Origin: Paracoccaceae bacterium
GTDB lineage: Bacteria; Pseudomonadota; Alphaproteobacteria; Rhodobacterales; Rhodobacteraceae
DNA length: 64,000 bases
Direction of reading: 5' to 3'
Assembly: GCA_020637675.1 (NCBI GenBank)
Contig: JACKKD010000002.1
Location: 744,001 to 808,000 of the forward strand
A model generated the notes under the pieces. It searched no databases and had not been told where the DNA came from. It worked only from the letters and a program-made list of their open reading frames with translations. Shown one piece after another: positions 17,843 through 26,763 of the stretch (its first letter is position 1; every line of letters starts with the position of its first letter). The position numbers and the translations under genes are program-made.

Positions 17843-17938
17843 CGGGATTCCCCCAAAGGGTTGCTTTGACCGGTGATAGCGGCGTTGCTATGGTCGCTCA
17901 AGCGCGCCCGTCAAGCGGCGCGGGCGGTGGGGGACTGC

Positions 17939-19354
17939 ATGGCTGGGAAGATCGGGACGGGCGCATCCGGCAGCGGCAGGCTGGGCTGGGTGGTTGGGGC
18001 TGTCGCGGGTGCGTGCGTGGCGGGCGCGGCCTGGTATTTCGGCATCCGGGCACCCGCGCCGGACGAGGCTCCGGCGCCCCCTCCGGCCCCGGAAGCCGCC
18101 CCGGAAGCTGTCCCGTCCGCCGCGCCCGCGGGGATGGGCACGCCGGAAGCGGCCGCCACGCCCGAGGCTTCCGCGCCAGAGCCTTCCACCGCCGAGCCGG
18201 CGGGAGCCGAGCCCGCGCCGGTGCCTGAGGCGGCGGCCCCTGAGCCTGCGGCTGAGCCCGCTGCGACCGCGGAGGCGCCTGCCGCGGCGCCGGCGACCGC
18301 GGCGGTCGCGCCGAGTTTCGACACGGTGCGCGTCGATGCCGACGGGGCGACGCTCGTCGCAGGCCGCGCGGGCGAGGGGGCGCTGCTCTCGATCCTCGTG
18401 GACGGGGTGGAGGCGGCCACGGCCGCCGCCGACGGCCGCGGCGCCTTCGCCGCGCTCTTCACCCTGCCGCCGAGCGACCAGCCCCGGGTGATGCGGCTGG
18501 AATCCGTGCTCGACGACGGAACGCGGCTCGCCTCGGCGGCCGAGGTCATCATCGCTCCGTTCGCGCTGCCCGAACCCGCCCCCGAGGCAGTTGCCACGGC
18601 CGAACCGCCGGCCGAGACCGCACCTGCCGCTCCGCCGCCGGAGGGTCCGGCGGTGCTGATCGTCGAGGGCGGCGCCGTGCGCAAGGAAACCCCGGCCACG
18701 CCGGTCACGGAGATCGTCATCGACACCATCGGCTACGGCGCCGCAGGCACGGTGGAGATCGCCGGGCGGGGCACCGCCGGGGCCTTCGCGCGGCTCTACC
18801 TCGACAATGCCGAACAGGCGACGGCTGCGATCGCCGAGGGCGGCGACTGGCAGGCGAGCCTCGCCGGGGTGGCGCCGGGACTCTACACGCTCCGCGTCGA
18901 CCAGATCGACACGGCCGGCAAGGTCACGTCGCGGTTCGAGACCCCGTTCCAGCGCGAGGCACCGGAGACGGTCGCGGCCGCGCTGCCGGCACCCGAGGCG
19001 TCGCCCGCGTCCGCCCCGGCGGCGACGGAAGCCGCGCCGGCGGAGCCCGCCGCCACCGCGGCCCTTCCCGCGACCGAAGCGCCCGCCGTAACGGCCGAGA
19101 CCGCGCCCGGGGTCACCCCTGCCACCGAAGCGCCTGCCCCGGAAGCCCTGGCAGGCGCGCCCCAGGCGGCAACGCCGGCGACGAAGGCCATGATCGTTAC
19201 GGTGCAGCCGGGCTTCTCGCTCTGGCGCATCGCGCGGGAGAACTACGGCGAAGGCATCCTCTACGTGAAGGTCTTCGAGGCCAACAAGGACCAGATCCGC
19301 GACCCGGACCTGATCTACCCCGGCCAGATCTTCACGGTTCCCGCGCAGGAGTGA
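17939..19354 (+). CDS. Membrane-anchored LysM domain protein with Ala/Pro/Glu-rich linkers
   Basis: A 471-residue protein predicted to be tethered in the inner membrane by one helix (about residues 14-32) and to bind peptidoglycan through a C-terminal LysM (about 420-468: VTVQPGFSLWRIARENYG ... IYPGQIFTVP). Two low-complexity Ala/Pro/Glu segments (about 35-125 and 350-415) flank two similar beta-rich repeats with the pattern GEGALLSILVDG / GTAGAFARLYLDN. The ATG at 17939 has a GGTGGGGGA site; an upstream GTG at 17873 would disrupt the anchor topology. Its last 23 bases overlap the end of the convergent arsR gene. Rhodobacterales carry similar LysM proteins. Confidence 0.82.
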   Translation: MAGKIGTGASGSGRLGWVVGAVAGACVAGAAWYFGIRAPAPDEAPAPPPAPEAAPEAVPSAAPAGMGTPEAAATPEASAPEPSTAEPAGAEPAPVPEAAAPEPAAEPAATAEAPAAAPATAAVAPSFDTVRVDADGATLVAGRAGEGALLSILVDGVEAATAAADGRGAFAALFTLPPSDQPRVMRLESVLDDGTRLASAAEVIIAPFALPEPAPEAVATAEPPAETAPAAPPPEGPAVLIVEGGAVRKETPATPVTEIVIDTIGYGAAGTVEIAGRGTAGAFARLYLDNAEQATAAIAEGGDWQASLAGVAPGLYTLRVDQIDTAGKVTSRFETPFQREAPETVAAALPAPEASPASAPAATEAAPAEPAATAALPATEAPAVTAETAPGVTPATEAPAPEALAGAPQAATPATKAMIVTVQPGFSLWRIARENYGEGILYVKVFEANKDQIRDPDLIYPGQIFTVPAQE

Positions 19355-19676
19355 CGCGCGCCGTGGGGGCGCAGCAGGCGCAGACCTCGGGGTGGCCGGC
19401 GCAGCAGTCTTCGAGTAGGTACCCGATCACGCCGCCGAGTCCGCGCGTGTCGGCGGCATAGAAGATGTTGCGCGAGGCGCGCCGCGACGTGACGAGCCCC
19501 GCCTGTTCGAGTGCGGCGAGGTGGAACGACAGACGCGAGGGCGAGAGCACCAGCCGGGCGGCAATGTCGCTTGCGGCGAGTCCCGCCGGGCCGGTCGCGA
19601 CCAGCATCCGCACGAGTTCGAGCCGCGTCGCATTGGCGAGCGCGGAGAGGGCGGCGAGGGCGCGGGGCTGGTCCAT
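19332..19676 (-). CDS. ArsR/SmtB family metal(loid)-responsive repressor
   Basis: A 114-residue winged-helix repressor. The recognition helix region is ASDIAARLVLSPSRLSFHLA, followed by the wing LVTSRRASRNIFYAAD. The C-terminal tail is unusually cysteine-rich (DCCAGHPEVCACCAP: five Cys), a plausible thiophilic metal or arsenite sensing site. It is divergent from atm1 with 95 bases between starts, and a matching operator lies in that gap, so it likely represses atm1 and itself. Its 3' end overlaps the LysM gene tail-to-tail. Confidence 0.9.
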   Translation of the reverse strand: MDQPRALAALSALANATRLELVRMLVATGPAGLAASDIAARLVLSPSRLSFHLAALEQAGLVTSRRASRNIFYAADTRGLGGVIGYLLEDCCAGHPEVCACCAPTARVTPAREP

Positions 19677-19686
19677 TCTTCAACTC

Positions 19687-19702
19687 TTCAAGAAGGATTG
19701 AA
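19687..19702 (+). promoter_or_regulatory. ArsR-type operator between arsR and atm1
   Basis: Inverted repeat TTCAA-GAAGGA-TTGAA, of the TTCAA-N6-TTGAA form that fits ArsR-family operators. A further TTCAA lies just upstream (19679) and TTGAT just downstream (19713), giving a nested array. Located 11 bases from the arsR start and about 70 from the atm1 start, where binding could silence both divergent genes. Confidence 0.6.
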
Positions 19703-19771
19703 ATATTTCTCTTGATACCCGACGTGGTTCCTGCGATCAAGCGGCAAGGTGCGGATACGGGAAGGCAGATC

Positions 19772-21688
19772 ATGGCGGGCACGCCCCAGAACCTCGACGG
19801 CTGGCGCCGCAGTGCCCGGACGCTGAAGCGCGTCGCGCCCTACCTCTGGCCCGAGGGCGAGTCCTGGGTAAAGCGCCGCGTGGTGCTGTCGCTCCTTGCC
19901 CTAATCACCGCCAAGATCGTCTCGGTCGCCACGCCCTTCCTCTACAAGGCGGCCGTGGATTCGCTGGCCGGCGAGGCGCGGGACGACACGTTTCTCCTCG
20001 CGCTCGGCGCGGTGGCACTCACCGCGGCCTACGGCGTGGCGAGGGTGGGCTCAATCGGCTTCAACGAACTGCGCGACGTGATCTTCGTCCGGGTGGGGCA
20101 ACGGGCGCTCAGGAAGCTCGCGCTCGAGACCTTCACCCATATCCACCGCCTCTCCATGCGCTATCACATCACCCGCAAGACCGGGGGCCTTTCCCGCATC
20201 ATCGAGCGCGGCGTGAAGGGGGTCGAGTTCCTCCTCCGCTTCATGCTTCTCTCGGTCGGGCCGCTGATCCTCGAGCTTACCATGGTCACGGTGATCTTCG
20301 CGCTCGCCTTCGACTGGCGCTACGCGGCGGCCGTGCTGGTGACCATCGCGCTTTACGTCACCTACACCTTCAAGGTGACCGAGATGCGGGTGAAGATCCG
20401 CCGAAAGATGAACGAACAGGACACCGACGCCAACCAGAAGGCGGTCGATTCGCTCCTGAACTTCGAGACGGTGAAATACTTCGGCGCCGAGGCGCGCGAA
20501 GGCGCGCGCTACGATGGCGCGATGGCGGGCTACGAGGAGGCGGCTGTCCGCACCGGCCAGTCGCTCTCGGCGCTGAACTTCGGCCAGGCCTTCCTGATCA
20601 ACGCGGGCCTGATCGTCGTCATGGTGATGGCCGCGCGGGGGGTGCAGTCGGGCGCGCTGACGGTCGGCGATTTCGTCATGGTCAACGCCTACATGATCCA
20701 GATCACCATGCCCCTGAACTTCCTCGGCACCGTCTACCGGGAAATCCGCCAGGCGCTCGTCGACATGGGCGACATGTTCGACCTTCTCGACCAGCCGGCA
20801 GAGATCACCGACAAACCCGGAGCGCCGGACCTGGTGGTGCGCGGTGGCGAGGTTGAACTGGACAACGTGCGCTTCGGCTACGAGACCGCGCGGCCGATCC
20901 TGAAGGGTGTGAGCATGAAGGTCCGCGCGGGCGAGACCGTGGCGATCGTCGGCCCCTCGGGCTCGGGCAAGTCGACCATCGGCCGGCTGCTCTTCCGATT
21001 CTACGACGTGACCGGCGGCAGCTTGCGGATCGACGGGCAGGACGTGCGGGACATCCGGCAGGATTCGCTGCACGCGCAGATCGGGGTCGTCCCGCAGGAC
21101 ACCGTGCTCTTCAACGACACGATCCGCTACAACATCGCCTACGGACGCCCCGAGGCCGGCCGCGAGGAGCTGATCGCTGCCGCGAAGGCCGCGAAGATAC
21201 ACGATTTCATCATGTCGCTGCCCGATGGCTACGAGACGAAGGTGGGCGAGCGCGGGCTGAAGCTCTCGGGCGGCGAGAAGCAACGCGTGGGCATCGCGCG
21301 GACGCTCCTGAAGAACCCGCCGATCCTCCTTCTGGACGAGGCCACGTCCGCGCTCGACACCCAGACGGAGCGCGACATCCAGGAGAGCCTGAAGGAGATG
21401 AGCGAGGGGCGGACGGTCATCACCATCGCGCACCGCCTCTCGACCATCGCCGATGCCGACCGGATCGTGGTCCTCGAACAGGGACGGATCGTCGAAGAGG
21501 GGCGGCACGAGGACCTCGTCGCCCGCGGCGGACGCTACGCCGCGATGTGGGCGCGCCAGTCCTCGGGCGAGGAGGACGACGGCGGCCAGCGCATTCCGCG
21601 GCCGAAAGTCCCCGTCGACGCGCCGGAGGAGGTGACGGACGTCGCCCCGGGCGGCCGCTGGCGGCAGGTCCTGCCGCACGGATCGTGA
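19772..21688 (+). CDS. atm1: Atm1-type ABC exporter (ABCB7/HMT1 family)
   Basis: Homodimeric ABC half-transporter that exports glutathione-linked metals or sulfur compounds. It is 638 residues. The membrane domain with six helices spans about 50-330 and includes FNELRDVIFVRVGQRALRKL and the Atm1-typical MRYHITRKTGGLSR. The nucleotide domain has Walker A GPSGSGKST at about 394, signature LSGGEKQR, Walker B ILLLDEATSALD and the H-loop IAHRLST. The Novosphingobium homologue protects against Ag and Hg. The ATG at 19772 follows GGGAAGG. The neighbour arsR supports a role in metal stress in addition to Fe-S biogenesis. Confidence 0.92.
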   Translation: MAGTPQNLDGWRRSARTLKRVAPYLWPEGESWVKRRVVLSLLALITAKIVSVATPFLYKAAVDSLAGEARDDTFLLALGAVALTAAYGVARVGSIGFNELRDVIFVRVGQRALRKLALETFTHIHRLSMRYHITRKTGGLSRIIERGVKGVEFLLRFMLLSVGPLILELTMVTVIFALAFDWRYAAAVLVTIALYVTYTFKVTEMRVKIRRKMNEQDTDANQKAVDSLLNFETVKYFGAEAREGARYDGAMAGYEEAAVRTGQSLSALNFGQAFLINAGLIVVMVMAARGVQSGALTVGDFVMVNAYMIQITMPLNFLGTVYREIRQALVDMGDMFDLLDQPAEITDKPGAPDLVVRGGEVELDNVRFGYETARPILKGVSMKVRAGETVAIVGPSGSGKSTIGRLLFRFYDVTGGSLRIDGQDVRDIRQDSLHAQIGVVPQDTVLFNDTIRYNIAYGRPEAGREELIAAAKAAKIHDFIMSLPDGYETKVGERGLKLSGGEKQRVGIARTLLKNPPILLLDEATSALDTQTERDIQESLKEMSEGRTVITIAHRLSTIADADRIVVLEQGRIVEEGRHEDLVARGGRYAAMWARQSSGEEDDGGQRIPRPKVPVDAPEEVTDVAPGGRWRQVLPHGS

Positions 21689-21784
21689 CGGCCCTGCCGC
21701 CCTTGGCAAGCGCGGCGCTTCCCGTGTAAGACGGGCCGGAACGAGGGGCGGCCCGAACACGGTCCCGCCGGGTGGGAGAGCCGC

Positions 21785-22453
21785 GTGAGCGAGACCGACA
21801 GTTTCATCGACGAAGTCACCGAGGAAGTGCGCCGCGACAAGCTCTTCGCGGTCTTCCGCAAGTATGGCTGGATCGGCGTCCTTGCCGTGCTGCTCATCGT
21901 CGGCGGCGCGGCCTTCAACGAATGGCAGAAGGCGCGGGTGCGCAGCGCCGCCGAAGGCTTCGGCGATGCCGTTGTCGCCGCGATGGACACCGAGGACCCG
22001 GCGGCACGGGTTGCGGCGCTGGATGCGATCTCGACGGGAGGCGGGGGTGAGCCTGCGGCGCGACGGGCCGTGACGCAGTTCCTTGCGGCCGACGAGGCGC
22101 TGAAGGCGGGCGACCGCGCCGGGGCGCTGAACCGGCTTGAGGCGCTGGCCGCCGAGCCGGGCCTGCCCGACGACTACCGCCAGCTCGCGCGGCTGAAGGC
22201 GGTGATCCTCGCCGGCGCGTCGATGGATGCCGCGGCGCGCGACGCCGCACTGGCGGAGCTGGCGCAGCCTGGCGCGCCGTTCCGCGCGCTGGCAATGGAG
22301 CAGCAGGCGGTCGCGCTCACGGCCGACGGCAAGACCGACGAGGCTCTCGCGCTGGCGCGCCAGGTCCTGCAGGAGCCGGACGCGACCCCGGGCTTGCAAC
22401 GGCGGGTGACGCAGTTGATTGTGGCGCTGGGCGGCGATCCGGACGCCGGCTGA
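21785..22453 (+). CDS. YfgM-like Sec-associated TPR membrane protein
   Basis: A 222-residue protein with one N-terminal membrane helix (about 28-45, KYGWIGVLAVLLIVGG) and a periplasmic TPR-like helical domain rich in Ala. Related proteins (YfgM, ancillary SecYEG subunit) bind chaperones at the translocon exit. The start is a GTG at 21785. The order of this gene, bamB and der is the same as yfgM-bamB-der in enterobacteria, which strengthens the call. 47 bases separate it from bamB. Confidence 0.82.
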   Translation: MSETDSFIDEVTEEVRRDKLFAVFRKYGWIGVLAVLLIVGGAAFNEWQKARVRSAAEGFGDAVVAAMDTEDPAARVAALDAISTGGGGEPAARRAVTQFLAADEALKAGDRAGALNRLEALAAEPGLPDDYRQLARLKAVILAGASMDAAARDAALAELAQPGAPFRALAMEQQAVALTADGKTDEALALARQVLQEPDATPGLQRRVTQLIVALGGDPDAG

Positions 22454-22500
22454 GGCCGGGGCGCAACCGGACGGGGCGGTATGAGGAAAGGGGCAGGCAG

Positions 22501-23829
22501 GTGAGACTTTCGCAAGGATTTGGGGCACTCGCGGCCCTCGCCGTGATCGCCGGCTGCACCGACCGCGAACCCGTGCTGGAGGGTGTCCGCCAGGATCCGC
22601 GGACGGCTGTGATCGGGACGGAGCCGGAACCCGGCGCGCTGGCACCGAAGCCGGTCTTGGCCCAGTCGATCGCGCTGCCGGCGGCGCAGGCCAATGCCGA
22701 CTGGACCGCGCGCGCGGGCAACAGCGCCCATCACATTGCCCATGTCGCCCTGCCCGGGCCGCTCTCGCCGCTCTGGACGGCATCCATCGGCGCGGGCGAG
22801 GGGCGCAAGAACCGCATCGCGGCGGACCCCGTCGTCGCGGGGGGGCGCATCTTCACGCTTGATGCCAATGCGACCGTGACGGCGACCGGGACGAACGGCG
22901 CCACGCTCTGGCAGGCCGACCTGACGCCCGCGGCGGATCGCGCGGGCGAAGCCTCGGGGGGCGGGATCGCCTTCGGCGAGGGGCGTGTCTTCGTCACCAC
23001 CGGTTTCGGCGAGCTTGTGGCGCTCGACCCCGCGACGGGCGGCGTGGCCTGGCGCCAGCGGCTCGATGCCGCGGTGGGCGGGGCGCCGGCGGTGTCGGAC
23101 GGCCGCGTCTATGTCGTGGCGCGCGATGCCTCGGCCTGGGCTCTCAAGGCCAGCGACGGCAAGGTGGAATGGACGCTTCCCGGCACGCCCTCAGCGGCTG
23201 GCGTGATGGGCGCGGCCGCGCCCGCCGTCGATGCGCGGCAGGTGATCTTCCCCTTCTCCTCGGGGCAGATGGTGGCGGTGGCCAAGGATTCGGGCACCGG
23301 CCTCTGGGGCGCGCAGGTCGCGGGCCAGCGCCAAGGCCGCGCCTACGCCGCCTATTCCGATCTGACGGGCGATCCGGTCATCGCAGGGGACGTCGTCTAT
23401 GCCGGGACAGCGGCCGGGCGGCTCGCCGCGGTGAACGCCGACACCGGCCTGACGCTCTGGTCGGCCCGCGACGGCGCGCTGAGCCCGGTGGCGGTGGCGG
23501 GAGGCTCGGTCTTCCTGGTCAACGACGAGGATCAGCTTGTTCGTCTAAACGACGCCACTGGCGAGGAAATCTGGCGAGTGGACATGCCCTATTTCACCAA
23601 GGACCGGGACAAGCGGCGCAAGGCCGTCGTGGCGCACTTCGGCCCCGTGCTTGCGGGCGGGCGGCTCATCGTGGCGTCATCGGACGGGCTCATCCGGGCC
23701 TTCGACCCGGCTTCCGGCGCGCTCGCCGGATCGGTGGAGCTTCCGGGCGGCGCGGCCTCGGCCCCGGCGGTCGCCGGCGGTGTCCTCTATGTGGTCACCA
23801 AGGACGGGAAGCTTCGGGCTTTCCGCTGA
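22501..23829 (+). CDS. bamB: Outer-membrane assembly lipoprotein BamB (PQQ-like propeller)
   Basis: Lipoprotein subunit of the BAM complex that supports insertion of beta-barrel proteins. It is 442 residues. The signal peptide ends in a lipobox VIAGC at about 15-19. An eight-bladed propeller is visible as repeated blades such as VVAGGRIFTLDANATV, GEGRVFVTTGFGELVALDP, VVYAGTAAGRLAAV and GVLYVVTKDGKLRAF. It starts with GTG. Part of the yfgM-bamB-der cluster; der begins 47 bases after its stop. Confidence 0.92.
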   Translation: MRLSQGFGALAALAVIAGCTDREPVLEGVRQDPRTAVIGTEPEPGALAPKPVLAQSIALPAAQANADWTARAGNSAHHIAHVALPGPLSPLWTASIGAGEGRKNRIAADPVVAGGRIFTLDANATVTATGTNGATLWQADLTPAADRAGEASGGGIAFGEGRVFVTTGFGELVALDPATGGVAWRQRLDAAVGGAPAVSDGRVYVVARDASAWALKASDGKVEWTLPGTPSAAGVMGAAAPAVDARQVIFPFSSGQMVAVAKDSGTGLWGAQVAGQRQGRAYAAYSDLTGDPVIAGDVVYAGTAAGRLAAVNADTGLTLWSARDGALSPVAVAGGSVFLVNDEDQLVRLNDATGEEIWRVDMPYFTKDRDKRRKAVVAHFGPVLAGGRLIVASSDGLIRAFDPASGALAGSVELPGGAASAPAVAGGVLYVVTKDGKLRAFR

Positions 23830-23876
23830 GGCGAGGACGGTGTAGAAGCGCCGCTTCGAACCGGAAGGACCAAAGG

Positions 23877-25337
23877 ATGAGCTTCACCCTCGCCATCGTC
23901 GGGCGCCCGAACGTCGGCAAGTCGACGCTCTTCAACCGACTCGTCGGCCGGAAGCTCGCGCTCGTCGATGACCAGCCCGGCGTCACCCGCGACCTGCGCG
24001 AGGGCGAAGCCCGGCTGGGCGACCTGAGGTTCATCGCCATCGACTCCGCCGGGCTCGAAGATGTCACCGACGACAGCCTGCGGGGCAGGATGCGGCGGCT
24101 GACCGAGCGGGCGGTGGAACTGGCCGACGTCTGCCTCTTTGTCATCGACGCGCGGGCCGGCGTGACGGCGCAGGACCGAACCTTCGCCGACATCCTCAGG
24201 AAGAAGAACGCGCACGTGATCCTCGCCGCCAACAAGGCCGAGGGCAACGCGGGCGAGGCCGGTGTGCTCGATGCCTGGTCGCTGGGGCTCGGCGAGCCGG
24301 TGCGCTTGTCGGCCGAGCACGGCGAGGGGATGGACGAACTCTACCACATCCTGCGCCCCATCGCCGAGGCGGTGGCGGCGAAGGCGGCCCTCCACGCGCC
24401 CGAGGTCGATGTCGAGGTGACGGACGAGACCGCCGAGGACGGCCCGCGCAAGCCCACGAAGGAACGGCCGCTGCAGATCGCGGTCATCGGCCGGCCGAAC
24501 TCGGGCAAGTCCACGCTTATCAACAAGATCGTCGGCGAAGAGCGGCTTCTGACCGGGCCCGAGGCCGGGATCACCCGCGACGCGATCTCGGTGACGGCCG
24601 ACTATCTCGGCACGCCGATGCGGATATTCGATACCGCCGGCATGAGGAAACGAGCGAAGGTCGTTGACAAGCTTGAGAAATTGTCGGTGGCCGATGCCTT
24701 GCGCGCGGTGCGCTTCGCGGAAGTGGTCGTGGTGCTTCTCGATGCCGGCATCCCCTTCGAGCAGCAGGACCTGAGGATCGCAGATTTCGCCGAGACCGAG
24801 GGGCGGGCGGTCGTCGTGGCGGTGAACAAATGGGACCTCGAAGAGGACAAGACCGAAAAGCTGAAGGAGTTGCGCGAGGCCTTCGAGCGGCTCCTGCCAC
24901 AGCTGAAGGGCGCGCCGCTCGTCACCGTCTCGGCAAAGACGGGGCGCGGGCTCGATCGTCTCCATGCGGCGATCCTGAAGGCCTATGACGTCTGGAACCG
25001 CCGCATCACGACGGCGAAGCTGAACCAGTGGCTGACGGCGATGACCGAGGCGCACCCGCCGCCGGCGCCGGGCGGGCGGCGGATCAAGCTCCGCTACATG
25101 ACACAGGTGAAGACCCGGCCGCCGGCCTTCGTGGTCATGTGCACCCACGCCGACAAGCTGCCGGAAAGCTATTCCCGCTATCTTGTCAACGGGTTGCGAA
25201 CAGACTTTGAGATGCCTGGAACGCCGGTGCGGCTGACCTTCCGCGACCAGGGCGACAAGAACCCGTTCAAGGATCGCAAGAAGTCCACGCCCTCGCGGCT
25301 GAGAAAGCACACCGGGAATCCGGTCAAGAGGACGTGA
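23877..25337 (+). CDS. der: GTPase Der (EngA), 50S assembly
   Basis: Essential double-GTPase for late 50S ribosome assembly. It is 486 residues. G-domain 1: GRPNVGKST, DQPGVTRD, DSAG and NKAE. G-domain 2: GRPNSGKST, GITRDAI, DTAGMRKR and NKWD. The C-terminal KH-like domain begins near 385 (NRRITTAKLNQWL). The ATG at 23877 follows an AAAGGA site. Its stop is followed at once by a copy of the structured intergenic repeat, then by the convergent serS. Confidence 0.97.
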   Translation: MSFTLAIVGRPNVGKSTLFNRLVGRKLALVDDQPGVTRDLREGEARLGDLRFIAIDSAGLEDVTDDSLRGRMRRLTERAVELADVCLFVIDARAGVTAQDRTFADILRKKNAHVILAANKAEGNAGEAGVLDAWSLGLGEPVRLSAEHGEGMDELYHILRPIAEAVAAKAALHAPEVDVEVTDETAEDGPRKPTKERPLQIAVIGRPNSGKSTLINKIVGEERLLTGPEAGITRDAISVTADYLGTPMRIFDTAGMRKRAKVVDKLEKLSVADALRAVRFAEVVVVLLDAGIPFEQQDLRIADFAETEGRAVVVAVNKWDLEEDKTEKLKELREAFERLLPQLKGAPLVTVSAKTGRGLDRLHAAILKAYDVWNRRITTAKLNQWLTAMTEAHPPPAPGGRRIKLRYMTQVKTRPPAFVVMCTHADKLPESYSRYLVNGLRTDFEMPGTPVRLTFRDQGDKNPFKDRKKSTPSRLRKHTGNPVKRT

Positions 25338-25340
25338 TCC

Positions 25341-25387
25341 CTTCATCTTGCCGGAAATGACTCGGGGGCGTGGGGAGGGCGCCCCCG
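25341..25387 (+). repeat. Structured intergenic repeat, copy 2 (der-serS gap)
   Basis: CTTCATCTTGCCGGAAATGA CTCGGGGG lead followed by the hairpin CGGGGGCG-N9-CGCCCCCG. The lead matches the other copies closely, whereas the hairpin differs in loop length but keeps 8 perfect pairs. It fills most of the 57-bp gap between the convergent der and serS genes. Confidence 0.7.
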
Positions 25388-25394
25388 CGCGGGC

Positions 25395-26684
25395 TCAGGC
25401 CAGATCGCCCGCCGCCGTGATCCGCCGCTTGCCGCCGAGCCAGGGCGCCAGCGCCGCGGGGAGGGTGACCGAGCCGTCGGCCTCCTGCCCGTTCTCGAGA
25501 ACCGCGATGAGGCAGCGGCCGACCGCGAGGCCGGAGCCGTTCAGGGTATGGACGAACTCCGGCTTGCCGCCCGCCGGACGGAAGCGCGCATTCATCCGCC
25601 GCGCCTGGAAGTCGCCGCAGACCGAGACCGAGGATATCTCGCGGTAGCGATCCTGCCCCGGCAGCCAGACTTCGAGGTCATGGGTCTTCTGCGCGCCAAA
25701 GCCCATGTCGCCCGTGCAGAGGACGACGGTGCGGTAAGGCAGGCCGAGGCGTTCGAGCACCGCTTGCGCGCAATTCGTCATGCGTTCGTGTTCGGCCAGC
25801 GAGGTGTCGGGCGTGGTGATCGACACCATCTCGACCTTCTCGAACTGGTGCTGGCGGAGCATCCCGGAGGTATCCTTGCCCGCGCTGCCGGCCTCCGATC
25901 GGAAGCACTGGGTATGCGCGGTCATGCGGATCGGCAGGGCGGCTTCGTCGAGGATTTCGCCCGAAACGGTGTTGGTCAGGGTCACCTCCGATGTCGGGAT
26001 CAGCCACCAGCCGTTGGTGGTCTGGTAGCTGTCCTCGGCGAATTTCGGCAGCTGGTTGGTGCCATACATCGCCTCGTCCTTGACGAGGACCGGGGTGATC
26101 GTCTCGGTCAGCCCGTGCTCGGTCGTGTGCAGGTCGAGCATGAACTGCGCCAGCGCCCGGTGGATGCGGGCGACCGCGCCGCGGAGAAGGACGAAGCGCG
26201 CGCCCGAGAGCTTCGCGGCGGTTTCGAAATCCATGCCGGGCTTCACGCCCGCGATCTCGAAATGCTCGACCGGGTTGAAGTCGAAGCTGCGCGGCGTGCC
26301 CCAGCGGCGGATTTCGACGTTGTCGTGTTCGTCCTTGCCGGTCGGCACCTCGGGTAGCGGCAGGTTGGGTATGGTGAGGAGCAGGTCCTGAAGGCGCTTG
26401 TCCTCGGTCGCCGCCTCATCGGTCAGCGTCGCGATTTCGGCCTTTTTCTCGGCCACCAGCGCGCGCAGGCGCTCGAACCCGGCCTCGTCGCCCCGTGCCT
26501 TGGCGGCGCCAACCTCTTTCGAAGCGGCGTTCTGGGCGGCCTGTGCCGTCTCTGCGGCCAGTATCTTCGCCCGCCGCGCCTCGTCGATGGCGAGTATCTC
26601 TTGCGACATTCCGTCCAGTCCACGGCGCGCCAGCGCGGCATCGAAGGCGGCGGGGTTTTCGCGGATGGCGCGGATGTCGTGCAT
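25395..26684 (-). CDS. serS: Seryl-tRNA synthetase
   Basis: Class II synthetase that charges tRNA-Ser. It is 429 residues. The N-terminal coiled-coil tRNA arm spans about 25-105 (ETAQAAQNAASKEVGAAKAR). Motif 2 is seen as TQCFRSEAGSAGKDTSGMLR and motif 3 as NGSGLAVGRCLIAVLENGQ. The ATG at 26684 starts the family-typical MHDIRAIRENP; longer readings upstream add unrelated sequence. Convergent with der. Confidence 0.96.
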   Translation of the reverse strand: MHDIRAIRENPAAFDAALARRGLDGMSQEILAIDEARRAKILAAETAQAAQNAASKEVGAAKARGDEAGFERLRALVAEKKAEIATLTDEAATEDKRLQDLLLTIPNLPLPEVPTGKDEHDNVEIRRWGTPRSFDFNPVEHFEIAGVKPGMDFETAAKLSGARFVLLRGAVARIHRALAQFMLDLHTTEHGLTETITPVLVKDEAMYGTNQLPKFAEDSYQTTNGWWLIPTSEVTLTNTVSGEILDEAALPIRMTAHTQCFRSEAGSAGKDTSGMLRQHQFEKVEMVSITTPDTSLAEHERMTNCAQAVLERLGLPYRTVVLCTGDMGFGAQKTHDLEVWLPGQDRYREISSVSVCGDFQARRMNARFRPAGGKPEFVHTLNGSGLAVGRCLIAVLENGQEADGSVTLPAALAPWLGGKRRITAAGDLA

Positions 26685-26763
26685 GTCAGACCTCGTCGGG
26701 TGCTCTTGCGCGCGACTTATGCCCGATCGGATTGGGAAAGAAAACCGGGTGCCCGACACTCCG

